This document shows positions 42,754 to 51,656 of a stretch of 64,000 bases of DNA, in pieces; within the stretch, counting starts at the first letter, position 1, and each line of letters opens with the position of its first letter. The DNA lies in the NCBI GenBank assembly GCA_038562165.1, contig JBCFAO010000018.1, positions 5,115 through 69,114 on the forward strand, read 5' to 3'. The stretch is from WRMS01 sp038562165. GTDB taxonomy: Bacteria > Bacillota > Peptococcia > DRI-13 > UBA5745. The notes below the pieces were generated by a model. That model had not been told where the DNA came from and searched no databases. It saw nothing but the letters and a program-made list of their open reading frames with translations. A program made the position numbers and the translations under genes.

Positions 42754-44217
42754 TCAACTTAAGTAAAAGATATATTGTAAAGGATTCTTATTTTTTCCAC
42801 AGGCTTTTTCTCCTTCATTAATTCCTTGATCAAAGGGCCCCAAAGCCTTGATTAAGCCGGGCACCCAAAGCACTTGGGAGCCCCAGGCCAAAAGAGGTAA
42901 AAACTCCCGCATTTCCCGGGGTATTTTTTTTTCATTATAAAGCTCTTTGAGTTTTTTGCGTCCGTAAGGCAGTAAAAGCCAATCGCCGGGCCGGCGGCGG
43001 CGCAGCAAAGGCCAGCCTTGATCCGGCGGCCAGCAGCAGATGTATTTGTCAAGGATTCTTTCCGGCAAAACACAACCGCTATGGCCGGGCTCCCCCCGGC
43101 GGCAAACAGCTATTGCCGCCCTGCCGCCGGCAATAGCCAAGGGTCTGCCGGGGAGGATGGACTGCTCCCGGAACCCCGGCAGCCTCTCCTTTTTCGTCTC
43201 TTCTTTTGTCTTTTCTAATATAAGGCAATCTTTTTCCCGCCTGACCCGCAAACCGCCGGCGGCCTCCGCCCGGGCCCCGTTTCTGCCGGCGGCAGCCAAA
43301 TCATAGATCCGCTGGATAGCGGCATAATCCGTTTCTTTATCCAGCCATAAACGCAAAACCCGCCGGGTCAATACCGGGTCCAGCGCCAACAAAGCCTTGA
43401 TATCCAGCCCCTTTTTCCTTTCAGAAGCGGGATCAAAACCTGCTAAAAGCTCCAGAATTCCCGGGTTCTCCAGAGGATGCAGCATTTTTTCCAAAGCTTG
43501 GGCCGCCAGACCGTCTAAAAAACGGTCCTCCTGGCGCACCAGCTCCGTTAGCCTGCTGACGGCAGCGCCGAACCGGGGATTGCACTCCTTCAATACAGGA
43601 ATCACCTGGCGGCGCAGACGGTTGCGCAAATAGGCCTGATCTTCATTGCTGCTGTCCTGCCGGGCCACTAAGCCCAGTTCCGCCACATAATCCAGTATTT
43701 CCCGGCGGCTCACTTCCAACAATGGCCGGATATAGGGCGGCCGTACGGGCCAGATGCCCCCCAGGCCCCGCAGACCGGAACCGTTTATCATATGAATTAG
43801 TACTGTTTCCGCCTGATCATCCCGGTGGTGGCCCAGGGCGATGACCTGCCCCTCCCAATCTTGCAGCGTTTCCTCCAGAAAAATACGGCGGGCTTTGCGG
43901 GCCGCTGCCTCCGGCGACTGACCGGTTTTCACTTCTTTATGGCCGGGCCAGTAGCCCCGAAAAAAGGGCACCTCCTGCCGGCGGCAAAAATCCTCAGCCC
44001 AATCGGCATCCTGCCGGGAAGCTTCCCCCCGTAAGCCGTGATCCAGATGAGCGCAGGCCAGTTCCAGGCTCCATTCTGCTTTTATTGCTAAAAATGCGCA
44101 CAACAAAGCCAGGGAATCGGGGCCTCCTGAAAAAGCCACCAATACCCGGCTGCCTTTTTTAACCATCTGATAATGCAGCAGAGTTTCTGCCATTTTTTTA
44201 GGTAAAGCTGTGGGCAA
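42754..44217 (-). CDS. tilS: tRNA(Ile)-lysidine synthase TilS
   Basis: A 487-residue TilS. The PP-loop is VLVAFSGGPDSLALL (residues 26-40), ALGHHRDDQAETVLIHMINGSGLRGL (in parts, about 127-152) is the second signature, and the C-terminal TilS_C domain is recognisable around RRRPGDWLLLPYGRKKLKELYNEKKIP (discontinuous). It changes the anticodon C34 of tRNA-Ile to lysidine. TTG at 44217 has GGGAGGA five bases upstream. The hpt gene usually found between tilS and ftsH is absent. Confidence 0.94.
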   Translation of the reverse strand: MPTALPKKMAETLLHYQMVKKGSRVLVAFSGGPDSLALLCAFLAIKAEWSLELACAHLDHGLRGEASRQDADWAEDFCRRQEVPFFRGYWPGHKEVKTGQSPEAAARKARRIFLEETLQDWEGQVIALGHHRDDQAETVLIHMINGSGLRGLGGIWPVRPPYIRPLLEVSRREILDYVAELGLVARQDSSNEDQAYLRNRLRRQVIPVLKECNPRFGAAVSRLTELVRQEDRFLDGLAAQALEKMLHPLENPGILELLAGFDPASERKKGLDIKALLALDPVLTRRVLRLWLDKETDYAAIQRIYDLAAAGRNGARAEAAGGLRVRREKDCLILEKTKEETKKERLPGFREQSILPGRPLAIAGGRAAIAVCRRGEPGHSGCVLPERILDKYICCWPPDQGWPLLRRRRPGDWLLLPYGRKKLKELYNEKKIPREMREFLPLLAWGSQVLWVPGLIKALGPFDQGINEGEKACGKNKNPLQYIFYLS

Positions 44218-44280
44218 ACGGTCCTCCCGGCTACGGAAGCATTTGGCGTCCGGTTGCTAAAATCCTACCAATTTCTTCAA

Positions 44281-44577
44281 CTAACGGCGGATCAGCGATC
44301 TTACCGATTCATTATAGGCTTTAGCCACATTATAATAACCGCTATTGGCCAATTCTGCTACTACAAAATAATGGATGTCTTTTGCGTGGACCTGGTCCGT
44401 ATAGTACCGGCTGATCCTGTCTACTATGCCTTTAACTATAATGCGAATATTCCCTGAGCTCATGGGCTCGCCAATTTCATCGGAGGTGGTCTCCAGAGAA
44501 GCTCGTATCTTATCTTCGTTAAATTCTTGAGTTGAACCGTCCCTCTTTAATACAATCACGGAAGCTGCCTCCTTCAA
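44281..44577 (-). CDS. Stand-alone ATP-cone domain protein
   Basis: A 98-residue protein consisting of an ATP-cone: VIVLKRDGSTQEFNEDKIRASLE (residues 8-30, in parts) and VHAKDIHYFVVAELANSGYYNVAKAY. ATP-cones sense ATP/dATP in ribonucleotide reductases and NrdR, but here no enzyme or zinc ribbon is attached. GGAGG lies before the start. The promoter is of the GAGGCGT-TATAAT kind. The role is unknown. Confidence 0.82.
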   Translation of the reverse strand: MKEAASVIVLKRDGSTQEFNEDKIRASLETTSDEIGEPMSSGNIRIIVKGIVDRISRYYTDQVHAKDIHYFVVAELANSGYYNVAKAYNESVRSLIRR

Positions 44578-44593
44578 TATCGCCTTTTGCCCT

Positions 44594-44622
44594 ATTATAA
44601 CGCCTCCCGGACAAATTTAAAA
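44594..44622 (-). promoter_or_regulatory. Promoter of the ATP-cone gene
   Basis: GAGGCGT directly precedes TATAAT, as in the ebfC promoters. The -35 is poor (TTTTAA at 17 bases) and no inverted repeat is present. Confidence 0.5.
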
Positions 44623-44645
44623 GAGGAAGTTGCCAATATCGCCAT

Positions 44646-44673
44646 TTGATTTCCTGGACAGCCATGATATAAT
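44646..44673 (+). promoter_or_regulatory. Promoter of the zinc-ribbon membrane protein gene
   Basis: TTGATT, 16 bases, TATAAT on the plus strand, divergent from the ATP-cone promoter. Confidence 0.65.
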
Positions 44674-44727
44674 TTTATGATAGATGATAGGTTAAGGCGA
44701 ATATATTATCTATGAGGAGTGTTTGAC

Positions 44728-45120
44728 TTGCAGCAGTTCCGAAAATTCATGGAGGGCAGAAATGGCTCAGATCAGCTCTTGTTTGCTCTCTTAATCATTT
44801 ACTGGCCCTTTTCTTTGGCGGCCCGTTTCACCGGTATCAGGATTTTTGATTCTCTGGCCTTAGCTTGCCTGGTTTTTGCCATATTCCGTTTCTTATCAAA
44901 AAACAAAGACCGGCGCCAGGCGGAAAACCGGCAATTCCTTCAGCTTTGGCAGCCTTTTGCCCGTTGGGGCGGCCAGTACCTGCGCCGGATCAGGGAGTTC
45001 AAAACCCATCGCTACTTTAAGTGCCCCGGCTGCAACCAGACCCTGCGGTTGCCGGCAGGCAAGGGCAAAATTACCATCCGCTGCCCCAAATGCGATACTA
45101 CCTTTGATAAACGAACCTAG
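44728..45120 (+). CDS. Small membrane protein with zinc ribbon
   Basis: A 130-residue protein. Two hydrophobic segments lie near residues 13-30 and 38-55 (LLFALLIIYWPFSLA, LALACLVFAIFRFL), followed by a basic stretch and a C-terminal zinc ribbon with CPGC (about 98) and CPKC (about 119), typical of DZR/zinc_ribbon proteins. The role is unknown. The TTG at 44728 is preferred with GAGGAG eight bases upstream; the GTG at 44719 overlaps that site. Confidence 0.75.
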   Translation: MQQFRKFMEGRNGSDQLLFALLIIYWPFSLAARFTGIRIFDSLALACLVFAIFRFLSKNKDRRQAENRQFLQLWQPFARWGGQYLRRIREFKTHRYFKCPGCNQTLRLPAGKGKITIRCPKCDTTFDKRT

Positions 45121-45210
45121 AAGAGGTCCGGGGGCTTAATTAATACAAAACCGTCATAGCATTATGGAGCAAACAATCAAAAGCACAGAGAAATGTAAGG
45201 AGGCTTTCCT

Positions 45211-46311
45211 ATGAATAGCAAACAAAAATGGCAGGTGGGCATCGTCGGCGCTACCGGCATGGTAGGTCAGCGACTGATTCTCTTATTAAAGGATCACCCT
45301 TGGTTCCAGCTGAGCCTTTTGGCGGCCAGCGGCCGTTCCGCCGGCAAAACCTACATGGAAGCGGCCGGTCACCGCTGGTTTATGGATGAACCCATTCCCG
45401 AAGCCGTCAAAGACATGAAGCTTTACGACGGTGAAAAAGACATCAAAGCCATTGCCGGTCAGGTGGACTTTGTCTTTTGTGCCGTGGAAATGGACAAAAA
45501 AGCCTTACAGGTCTTGGAAGAGGCTTATGCCAAGGCGGAATGCCCCGTTCTGTCCAACAACAGCGCCCACCGCTGGACCGCCGATGTACCTATGATTATT
45601 CCGGAGCTGAATCCGGATCACGCCCAAGTAATTCCCCAGCAGCAGCAGCGCCTTGGCTCCGTTCACGGCTTCATCGCCGTTAAATCCAACTGCTCCTTGC
45701 AAAGCTACCTGCCGGCTCTCTGGCCCCTCCATGAGAAATTCGGCCTGACGAAAGCCCTGGCCTGTACTTATCAGGCTATTTCCGGCGCCGGCAAGAACTT
45801 CCACACCTGGCCGGAGATGGTGGACAATATCAATCCTCTGATCAAAGGCGAAGAGGAAAAAAGCGAGCAGGAACCCCTGAAAATTTGGGGCAAAGTCACT
45901 CCTCAAGGCATCCTGCCGGCTGCCGGCCCTTCCCTCACCTCCCAATGCCTGCGGGTACCCGTCACCGACGGCCATATGGCGGCAGTCTTCGCCTCCTTCG
46001 AAAAGAAACCGGACATTGATGAAATCAAAAAAATCTGGTCTGATTTTGCGGGCTTGCCCCAGCAGCTCAAGCTGCCCTCGGCTCCCCGGCAATTCCTCTA
46101 TTATTTTGAGGAGGAAGACCGGCCCCAGACCCGTCTGGACCGTGACCGGGAAAAAGGCATGGGCGTATCCATCGGCCGGCTCAGACCCGACAGCCAATAC
46201 GACATCAAGTTCGTCTGCCTGTCCCACAATACCCTGCGGGGAGCCGCCGGCGGCAATCTGCTTTTGGCGGAGCTCCTTTGCCAGCAAGGCTACATAAGAC
46301 AAAACAGATAG
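45211..46311 (+). CDS. asd: Aspartate-semialdehyde dehydrogenase (archaeal/fungal type)
   Basis: A 366-residue ASADH. The NADP-binding GIVGATGMVGQRLI (residues 10-23), SNNSAHR (about 114), the nucleophile in VKSNCSLQSYLPAL (Cys about 157) and VTDGHMAAVF (about 251) define the second, archaeal/fungal-like class rather than the usual bacterial one. It makes aspartate semialdehyde for lysine/diaminopimelate, threonine and methionine. AAGGAGG precedes the ATG. It stands alone with a terminator. Confidence 0.92.
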   Translation: MNSKQKWQVGIVGATGMVGQRLILLLKDHPWFQLSLLAASGRSAGKTYMEAAGHRWFMDEPIPEAVKDMKLYDGEKDIKAIAGQVDFVFCAVEMDKKALQVLEEAYAKAECPVLSNNSAHRWTADVPMIIPELNPDHAQVIPQQQQRLGSVHGFIAVKSNCSLQSYLPALWPLHEKFGLTKALACTYQAISGAGKNFHTWPEMVDNINPLIKGEEEKSEQEPLKIWGKVTPQGILPAAGPSLTSQCLRVPVTDGHMAAVFASFEKKPDIDEIKKIWSDFAGLPQQLKLPSAPRQFLYYFEEEDRPQTRLDRDREKGMGVSIGRLRPDSQYDIKFVCLSHNTLRGAAGGNLLLAELLCQQGYIRQNR

Positions 46312-46319
46312 CATAACAA

Positions 46320-46361
46320 GAAACGGTATAATGCCCTCAGCGAGCTTATACCGTTTCTTTA
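46320..46361 (+). terminator. Terminator after asd
   Basis: GAAACGGTATAA / TTATACCGTTTC stem followed by TTTAT. It also faces the convergent glycerate kinase gene and may work both ways. Confidence 0.75.
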
Positions 46362-46376
46362 TGCCTTTTTATGCCC

Positions 46377-47534
46377 TTACTTGCCTGACCGGCCAAGCTG
46401 CAGGCCCAGTGCAACGGCCCGCAGCAGCCGCTGGGCGGCGGCACAGACCATATCCTCAGCCTCGGCCATAGCCTGATCCAGAGTCATGGGAGAGCAGACC
46501 GCCGCCTCGGCGGCCGCAATTCCGGCGGCATAGACAGCTTCAAGATCCCGGGCCAGAGAACCGGCCAGAGCCACCACGGGCACACCAAGCTCTCCGGCTT
46601 TGCGGGCAATGCCCGCCGGGGTTTTGCCAAAGGCCGACTGCCCATCCAGCCTGCCCTCCCCGGTAATGACCAAGTCCGTCTGACGAAGTTTTTCTTCAAA
46701 GCCGGCGGCGGCAAGCAGAAAATCGATACCGGGATAGAGCTTGGCTTTTGTAAAAGCCATCAAGCCAAAACCCAGACCGCCGGCGGCGCCGGCGCCGGGT
46801 ACTTCAGCCAAGTCCTGGCCCAGACAGTCTTTAACGAGAGCCGCCAGGCGGGCCAGGCCGGAGTCCAGCAAAATGATTTCTTCCTGGCCTGCTCCTTTCT
46901 GGGATCCGTAAACTTGAGCCGCTCCCTGCCTGCCGCAAAGGGGATTGGTCACATCGCAGAGCACTATAATTTCCGCTGCCAGAATTCTGGAATCCAAAGA
47001 GGATATGTCTATCCGGCTGATCCGGGCTAAATCCCGGCCCCCGGCCCCCGGCTCCAGCATCTGCTCCTGGGCATCAAAAAAACGGATGCCTAAAGCCTGA
47101 GCCATTCCCAGGCCGCCGTCATTGGTAGCCGAACCGCCGATGCCCACATATAGCCTCCGGCAGCCTTGATCCAGGGCCGCCAGCATTAGCTCTCCGGTGC
47201 CGTAGGTGCTGGCGGCCATGATGTCCAATTGATCCGCGGACAGCAGAGTAAGACCGGAAGCGGAGGCCATATCGATGACAGCGGCGCCGTCAGGCAAAAC
47301 ACCGTAAGCCGCCTCCACTTTTTTGCCCAAAGGGCCGCTGACTACAGCCCGGCACAGCCTGCCTTCCAAGGCCTGGGTTAAAGTCCGGGCCGTGCCTTCC
47401 CCGCCGTCGGCAATAGGCAGGCAAACAATTTCGGCGGCGGGAAATACCCGCAGCGCCCCCCGGGCTATGGCTGCCGCAGCTTCGCTGCTGCTGAGGCTGC
47501 CTTTAAAAGAATCGCAAGCAATCATGATACGCAT
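46377..47534 (-). CDS. Glycerate kinase (GarK/GlxK family)
   Basis: A 385-residue glycerate kinase. MIACDSFKGSLSSSEAA (residues 4-20), LPIADGGEGTA (about 44), GIGGSATNDGGLGMAQALG (about 127) and ITGEGRLDGQSAFGKTPAG (about 284) are the family blocks. It phosphorylates glycerate to 2- or 3-phosphoglycerate. The ATG at 47534 gives the normal length. A frame extending to 47678 reads through an 11-bp tandem repeat (47551-47605) and is unlikely to be translated. Confidence 0.92.
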   Translation of the reverse strand: MRIMIACDSFKGSLSSSEAAAAIARGALRVFPAAEIVCLPIADGGEGTARTLTQALEGRLCRAVVSGPLGKKVEAAYGVLPDGAAVIDMASASGLTLLSADQLDIMAASTYGTGELMLAALDQGCRRLYVGIGGSATNDGGLGMAQALGIRFFDAQEQMLEPGAGGRDLARISRIDISSLDSRILAAEIIVLCDVTNPLCGRQGAAQVYGSQKGAGQEEIILLDSGLARLAALVKDCLGQDLAEVPGAGAAGGLGFGLMAFTKAKLYPGIDFLLAAAGFEEKLRQTDLVITGEGRLDGQSAFGKTPAGIARKAGELGVPVVALAGSLARDLEAVYAAGIAAAEAAVCSPMTLDQAMAEAEDMVCAAAQRLLRAVALGLQLGRSGK

Positions 47535-47550
47535 AGGCCTTTTATCTCCT

Positions 47551-47605
47551 GTTTCCTGTCTTTTTCCTGTCTGTTTCCTGTCTGTTTCCTGTCTGTTTCC
47601 TATCT
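47551..47605. repeat. Tandem repeat, five units of 11 bp, upstream of glycerate kinase
   Basis: Five units of GTTTCCTGTCT with two single-base changes, ending 17 bases before the glycerate kinase start codon. Length variation would change the distance between promoter and start. Confidence 0.9.
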
Positions 47606-47710
47606 TTACCCTTTTTTCCTCATCCTGCATCCTTAGGATACCAGAGTCAATCTTTATTGTTAACTGCTTTCTTCGCAAAACCTATGGCAAAGCAAAGCCT
47701 TCTCAGTAAA

Positions 47711-47744
47711 AAAGATGCTGCCGCGAATTTGCGGCAGCATCTTT
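47711..47744 (-). terminator. Terminator after the ABC ATPase gene
   Basis: AAAGATGCTGCCGC / GCGGCAGCATCTTT perfect 14-bp stem followed by TTTTTTAC on the minus strand, directly after the stop codon. Confidence 0.9.
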
Positions 47745-47746
47745 AC

Positions 47747-48541
47747 TTATGAAAGAACCAGCTTGTCCTCGGCTTCGTCGGAGCCGCTGGCCCGGCTGAA
47801 GAGCTCCAGGAGCTTTTCAACGGTGAGCTTTTCCTTCTCCTCCCCGGAGACATCCACGACGATCTGCCCTTCATAAAGCATAATCAAACGGTTGCCGTGC
47901 ATAATAGCGTCCTTCATGTTGTGGGTGATCATCAAGGTGGTGAGCTTATCCCGGTTAACGATGAGATCCGTGGTGTCCAGCACCTTGGCCGCCGTTTTGG
48001 GATCAAGGGCTGCCGTATGCTCGTCCAGCAGCAGGAGCCGGGGCTTTTTTATGGTGGCCATCAGCAAGGTCAAAGCCTGCCGCTGACCTCCGGAAAGCAA
48101 GCCCACCTTAGTGGTCAGCCGGTCCTCCAGGCCAAGGCCCAAAGAGGCCAGCAACTGACGGTATTGCCCCCGTTCTTTCTGGGAAATGCCCCAGCGCAGG
48201 CTGCGCTTTTGCCCCCGGCGCAGGGCCAGGGCCAAATTTTCTTCAATGCCCATACTGGCGGCGGTACCCATCATGGGGTCCTGAAAAACCCGGCCGATAA
48301 AAGCGGCCCGCTTATATTCCGGCAAACGGGTTACATCGTCGCCGCCAATAAGGATACGCCCGCCGTCTACGGGAAAAACGCCTGCTACGGCATTGAGCAT
48401 AGTAGATTTACCGGCGCCGTTGCCGCCGATAACCGTGACGAATTCTCCGTCTTTCAGGACAAGGGAAAGGCCTTTTAAAGCGATTTTTTCGTTAACCGTA
48501 TTATGATTAAAGGTTTTGCTGATGTTTTGTATTTCAAGCAT
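47747..48541 (-). CDS. ABC importer ATP-binding protein
   Basis: A 264-residue ABC ATPase: Walker A GGNGAGKST (residues 38-46), the signature VGLLSGGQRQALTLL (about 144), Walker B LLLLDEHTAALDP and the switch His in LMITHNM. It matches the PF04392-linked (TrpXYZ-like) importers in gene order. The ATG at 48541 has AAAGGAGG upstream and overlaps the permease stop by eight bases. Confidence 0.92.
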   Translation of the reverse strand: MLEIQNISKTFNHNTVNEKIALKGLSLVLKDGEFVTVIGGNGAGKSTMLNAVAGVFPVDGGRILIGGDDVTRLPEYKRAAFIGRVFQDPMMGTAASMGIEENLALALRRGQKRSLRWGISQKERGQYRQLLASLGLGLEDRLTTKVGLLSGGQRQALTLLMATIKKPRLLLLDEHTAALDPKTAAKVLDTTDLIVNRDKLTTLMITHNMKDAIMHGNRLIMLYEGQIVVDVSGEEKEKLTVEKLLELFSRASGSDEAEDKLVLS

Positions 48542-49481
48542 CGCGGCGGCCTCCTTTCCTGGCGAAAGGCGCGGCCAGGGATTTCTTCCAATGGGGCACG
48601 GCAAGGAAGACTGCCACAATCAAGGCGGAAAGCAGCTTCAGGTTGTTGGGATCCAGCTTCAGCCAAAGAACGGCTTGAATAACTACGTAATATATGATTG
48701 CGCCTATAGCAATGCCAAGGAGACGCAGGGAAAAATTCCTGAAGATCTTGGCAAAGACCACCTCGCCGATAATGACGGCGGCCAAACCGATAACGATAGC
48801 CCCCCGGCCCATGTTGATGTCGGCAAAGCCCTGATATTGAGCCAGCAAGCCGCCGGAAAGGGCTACTAAACCATTGGAAAGCATCAGCCCCAGAACCTTG
48901 TTGAAGTCTGTGTTAATGCCCTGGGCCCGGGCCATATGCAGGTTTGTCCCCGTTGCCCGGATAGAGCAGCCCAGCTCGGTACCGAAAAACCAGTAAAGCA
49001 GCCCCACGATAACCAGCACAAAAAGCCCGGTTACCAAAATAGGCGACCAATAAAAAGGCCGGGTACCTTTTAATACCTCTTGCAGATAGCGCAGGGATAC
49101 CAAAAGGTCATAGTTGTTGACGTTAATCGCTTGATTGGGCTTGCCCATAATGTTTAGGTTCACCGACCAAAGGCCTAGCTGGGTCAAGATTCCTGCCAGG
49201 ATAGCCGAAATGCCGCAAAAGGTTTGAAAAAGGCCGGTAGCCAGGCCGGTGAGCATCCCTGCCAAAAATGCACAAAGAAGCGACAAGCCCACGTTATAGC
49301 CGCTTAAAAGCATGACAACGCAAACAGCGCCCCCTGTACAAAAAGAGCCGTCCACCGTAAGGTCGGCAATATTTAAGATACGGTAAGTGATATAGACGCC
49401 AATGGCCATGATCCCCCAGATAAGGCCCTGGGCCACAGCACCCGGGAGCTGGCTAAAGAGCTCCAGTGGATTAAGTGACAA
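48534..49481 (-). CDS. ABC importer permease (branched-chain/TrpY-like)
   Basis: A 315-residue permease with about eight to nine helices. GIMAIGVYITYRILNIADLTVDGSF (in parts, residues 23-47) and the EAA-like region GCSIRATGTNLHMARAQGIN (about 172-191) are typical of the BPD_transp_2 permeases paired with ABC_sub_bind proteins. Cotranscribed with the ATPase; a hairpin separates it from the binding-protein gene. Confidence 0.9.
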   Translation of the reverse strand: MSLNPLELFSQLPGAVAQGLIWGIMAIGVYITYRILNIADLTVDGSFCTGGAVCVVMLLSGYNVGLSLLCAFLAGMLTGLATGLFQTFCGISAILAGILTQLGLWSVNLNIMGKPNQAINVNNYDLLVSLRYLQEVLKGTRPFYWSPILVTGLFVLVIVGLLYWFFGTELGCSIRATGTNLHMARAQGINTDFNKVLGLMLSNGLVALSGGLLAQYQGFADINMGRGAIVIGLAAVIIGEVVFAKIFRNFSLRLLGIAIGAIIYYVVIQAVLWLKLDPNNLKLLSALIVAVFLAVPHWKKSLAAPFARKGGRRDA

Positions 49482-49520
49482 GCGCTCATCCCCCTAAATT
49501 AGATTGGTATAAATATAACA

Positions 49521-49553
49521 GAAGTGGCAGAAAAAATCTAGTTCTGCCACTTC
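49521..49553 (-). terminator. Hairpin between binding-protein and permease genes
   Basis: GAAGTGGCAGAA / TTCTGCCACTTC perfect 12-bp stem with a nine-base loop and only a weak T-tract. It probably stabilises or partly terminates the binding-protein mRNA, giving more binding protein than permease. Confidence 0.65.
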
Positions 49554-49572
49554 CGCTATTTTTCTTATGGAA

Positions 49573-50583
49573 TTATTCGGTTATGGCGGTGTAGCCCTCC
49601 GGCGGAGTAATGTTCAGGTCTGCAGCGATTTCTGCGTTATACATCTTCGTAAAGTTAGGCGCATATTCAATGGGCATAGCGGAAATATCCTCCTGGCCCG
49701 TCAAGACCCGGTAAGCCATTTCACCGGTGGCATAACCAAGATCATAGTAATCGATGGAAAGTGCGGCGACACCGGCGCCGGCGCAGATGCCTTTTTCACC
49801 TGCGATGATAGGCACGCCTGCAGGACGGCTGATGCTGTCGATGATGCCTGTGTTGGAGGCTACGGTGTTGTCTGTGGGCAGATAAATAACGTCGCTGCTT
49901 GCTACTGCGGTAGTGGTAACCGCCGCCAGATCATTGGAATCGGAGAAGGAATAGAAAGTGGCGGTATAGCCCATTTCTTCCAGGAAGTTTTTCACCGTTT
50001 CCACCTGATAGAGGGAATTAGGTTCTCCCGAGCAGTAAAGCAGACCTACGTTCTTGGCGTCGGGGAAAAATTCCTTAATCATGGCAGCCTGCTGATCCAG
50101 GGGAGCCAGGTCTGAGGTGCCCGATACGTTGCCGCCTACGGTGCCGTTAAAGTCTTTGATATCCAGTGCAACGCTGTATTCCGTAACGGAGGTGCCCAGA
50201 ATGGGGATATCGGCAGTGGCCGCAGCAGCCGCCTGTAAGGCAGGAGTAGCGTTAGCCATAATCAGATCCACATTGGCGGAAACAAAGCTGTTGGCAATGG
50301 TGGCACAAGTAGCCGGATCACCTTGGGCATTTTGTTCGTTAAAAACAACTTTATCCCCCAGCTTCTCGGTCAGAGCGTCCCGGAAGCCCTGGGTGGCGGC
50401 GTCTAATGCGTCATGCTGAATCAACTGGGAAATACCTACGGTATAGGTTTTTTCCTCACTGGGCTGGGATCCTGCCGGCTCAGTAGGGTTAGTGGGATTA
50501 GCAGCGCCGCCGCCGCAGGCGGTCAGAGAAAAGAGCAAGGCCAGACTGGCGGCCATAGCGATCAATTGGCGAGACTTCTTCAT
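49573..50583 (-). CDS. ABC importer substrate-binding lipoprotein
   Basis: A 336-residue binding protein of the ABC_sub_bind (PF04392) family. The lipobox is FSLTACGGG (Cys about 21), then an Asn/Pro/Glu-rich linker. The two-lobe domain includes VGISQLIQHDALDAATQGF (about 49-67) and IDYYDLGYATGEMAYRVL (about 287). Known relatives bind tryptophan or other amino acids; the ligand here is not known. The ATG at 50583 is favoured with GGAAAGGAAG upstream; a longer frame to 50643 would precede the signal peptide with repeated FYRK. Confidence 0.9.
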   Translation of the reverse strand: MKKSRQLIAMAASLALLFSLTACGGGAANPTNPTEPAGSQPSEEKTYTVGISQLIQHDALDAATQGFRDALTEKLGDKVVFNEQNAQGDPATCATIANSFVSANVDLIMANATPALQAAAAATADIPILGTSVTEYSVALDIKDFNGTVGGNVSGTSDLAPLDQQAAMIKEFFPDAKNVGLLYCSGEPNSLYQVETVKNFLEEMGYTATFYSFSDSNDLAAVTTTAVASSDVIYLPTDNTVASNTGIIDSISRPAGVPIIAGEKGICAGAGVAALSIDYYDLGYATGEMAYRVLTGQEDISAMPIEYAPNFTKMYNAEIAADLNITPPEGYTAITE

Positions 50584-50661
50584 TTTTCGGCTTCCTTTCC
50601 TGTAAAAAATAAATTTCCTGTAAAAAAAAGGGTGTTTTATCACCTTAAATCAATGGGATTA

Positions 50662-50689
50662 ATTATAATCGTATCTGTATAAAAGTCAA
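50662..50689 (-). promoter_or_regulatory. Promoter of the ABC importer operon
   Basis: TTGACT, 16 bases, TATAAT on the minus strand, about 80 bases before the start codon. Confidence 0.7.
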
Positions 50690-50790
50690 GTCAAAATATC
50701 TGCCATTGCGGCATCTCTTCCCATATCTCGACATGGTTAAATGAGTCTCTGCTGCGATGGGGCCCCATTGGAGGAAGGTGCCTCTGCAGC

Positions 50791-50823
50791 AGAGAAAAAC
50801 AGTCCCAAAGGACTGCTTTTCTC
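50791..50823 (-). terminator. Terminator after the RelE-type toxin gene
   Basis: AGAGAAAAGCAGTCC / GGACTGTTTTTCTCT on the minus strand, with one mismatch in a self-complementary A/T-flanked stem, about 20 bases past the toxin stop. Confidence 0.7.
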
Positions 50824-50841
50824 TGTATTGTTACTGCTTGT

Positions 50842-51156
50842 TTAGACTTCCTCTGAAACATTACGTCTGCTGTAAACAATTCTGCGAACTTCCATAACTT
50901 CGCCTATTACCACATAAAAAACGGTATAATTTCCGACATAAATACGGTAGTATGGGTATTGGCGTTCTTTTGCGGAATGGTATTGCTCAAATGCTTCCGC
51001 GCAAGAAAGCCGTTCTCGAATTGCTTGCTGTACATCGTCCACAAGCGCTTCCGCTGCGGTTGGATTCTTAAGCCGTCCCGTAATATAGTCCACGATGTCG
51101 TTCAAATCCTTCTCAAATAGAGGAAGAAACCGCAGTTTATAATCCTTTTTGTTCAT
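50842..51156 (-). CDS. Type II toxin, RelE/ParE superfamily
   Basis: A 104-residue protein with the ParE/RelE fold pattern: LRFLPLFEKDLNDIVDYI (residues 8-25), ERQYPYYRIYVGNYTVFYVV (about 64-83) and VRRIVYSRRNV at the end. RelE types cut mRNA on the ribosome and ParE types poison gyrase; which applies is unclear. It overlaps the antitoxin gene by 20 bases, the usual antitoxin-first order. Confidence 0.88.
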   Translation of the reverse strand: MNKKDYKLRFLPLFEKDLNDIVDYITGRLKNPTAAEALVDDVQQAIRERLSCAEAFEQYHSAKERQYPYYRIYVGNYTVFYVVIGEVMEVRRIVYSRRNVSEEV

Positions 51157-51406
51157 GGATGCGTCTCCTCACCCTGCTGAAAACTTCATCTTCCTTATAA
51201 CGGATGCTATCTCCTGCTGCGGCTTTATCCGCCTCGTCCAGCTTCAATTCGATTTCATTTGTCAGCGCGGCGTATTGTTCCAGACTGAGTACAACCATAG
51301 AGCCATATCCGTTTTTGGTCAGATAGACAGGTTGGCCTTTTTTTACCGTGTCCTCAATTTCCGTAAACTTATTCCTTAAATCCGAAACAGGCCGAATGGT
51401 GATCAT
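51137..51406 (-). CDS. Type II antitoxin, Phd/YefM family
   Basis: An 89-residue antitoxin. TIRPVSDLRNKFTEIEDTV (residues 3-21) and PVYLTKNGYGSMVVLSLEQYAAL (27-49 region) form the DNA-binding Phd/YefM domain, followed by a charged toxin-binding tail. The ATG at 51406 has AGGAGG nine bases upstream. It probably represses its own promoter together with the toxin. Confidence 0.9.
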   Translation of the reverse strand: MITIRPVSDLRNKFTEIEDTVKKGQPVYLTKNGYGSMVVLSLEQYAALTNEIELKLDEADKAAAGDSIRYKEDEVFSRVRRRIHEQKGL

Positions 51407-51656
51407 TTTGCACAACCTCCTTCCATTGAAATTAAAAGTACCTTGGCGCTATTTTATCATAATTACGCCATTTTGCCAATGGATTTTCGTGAAGTTCAAA
51501 AGATCATAATTCTTTGCTTAATATCTAAATTCCCCGCAAAATTAAACCATACATCAAGAAAAGCCGCCAATGATCAGATTTGTCATGCCAAGGTTGACTC
51601 GGAATTCGCTTTTGTCCGGTCTGCAGGCTTTGTCCTCTGGTGGTGCGGACGTTTTC

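Noticed and set aside
45505..46314. 269-residue minus-strand frame antisense to asd
   Set aside because: It lies wholly opposite a clear asd gene and shows no family motif.
47535..47678. N-terminal extension of glycerate kinase
   Set aside because: The extension is a translation of an 11-bp tandem repeat (QETD/RQTG pattern), and the internal ATG gives the normal family length.
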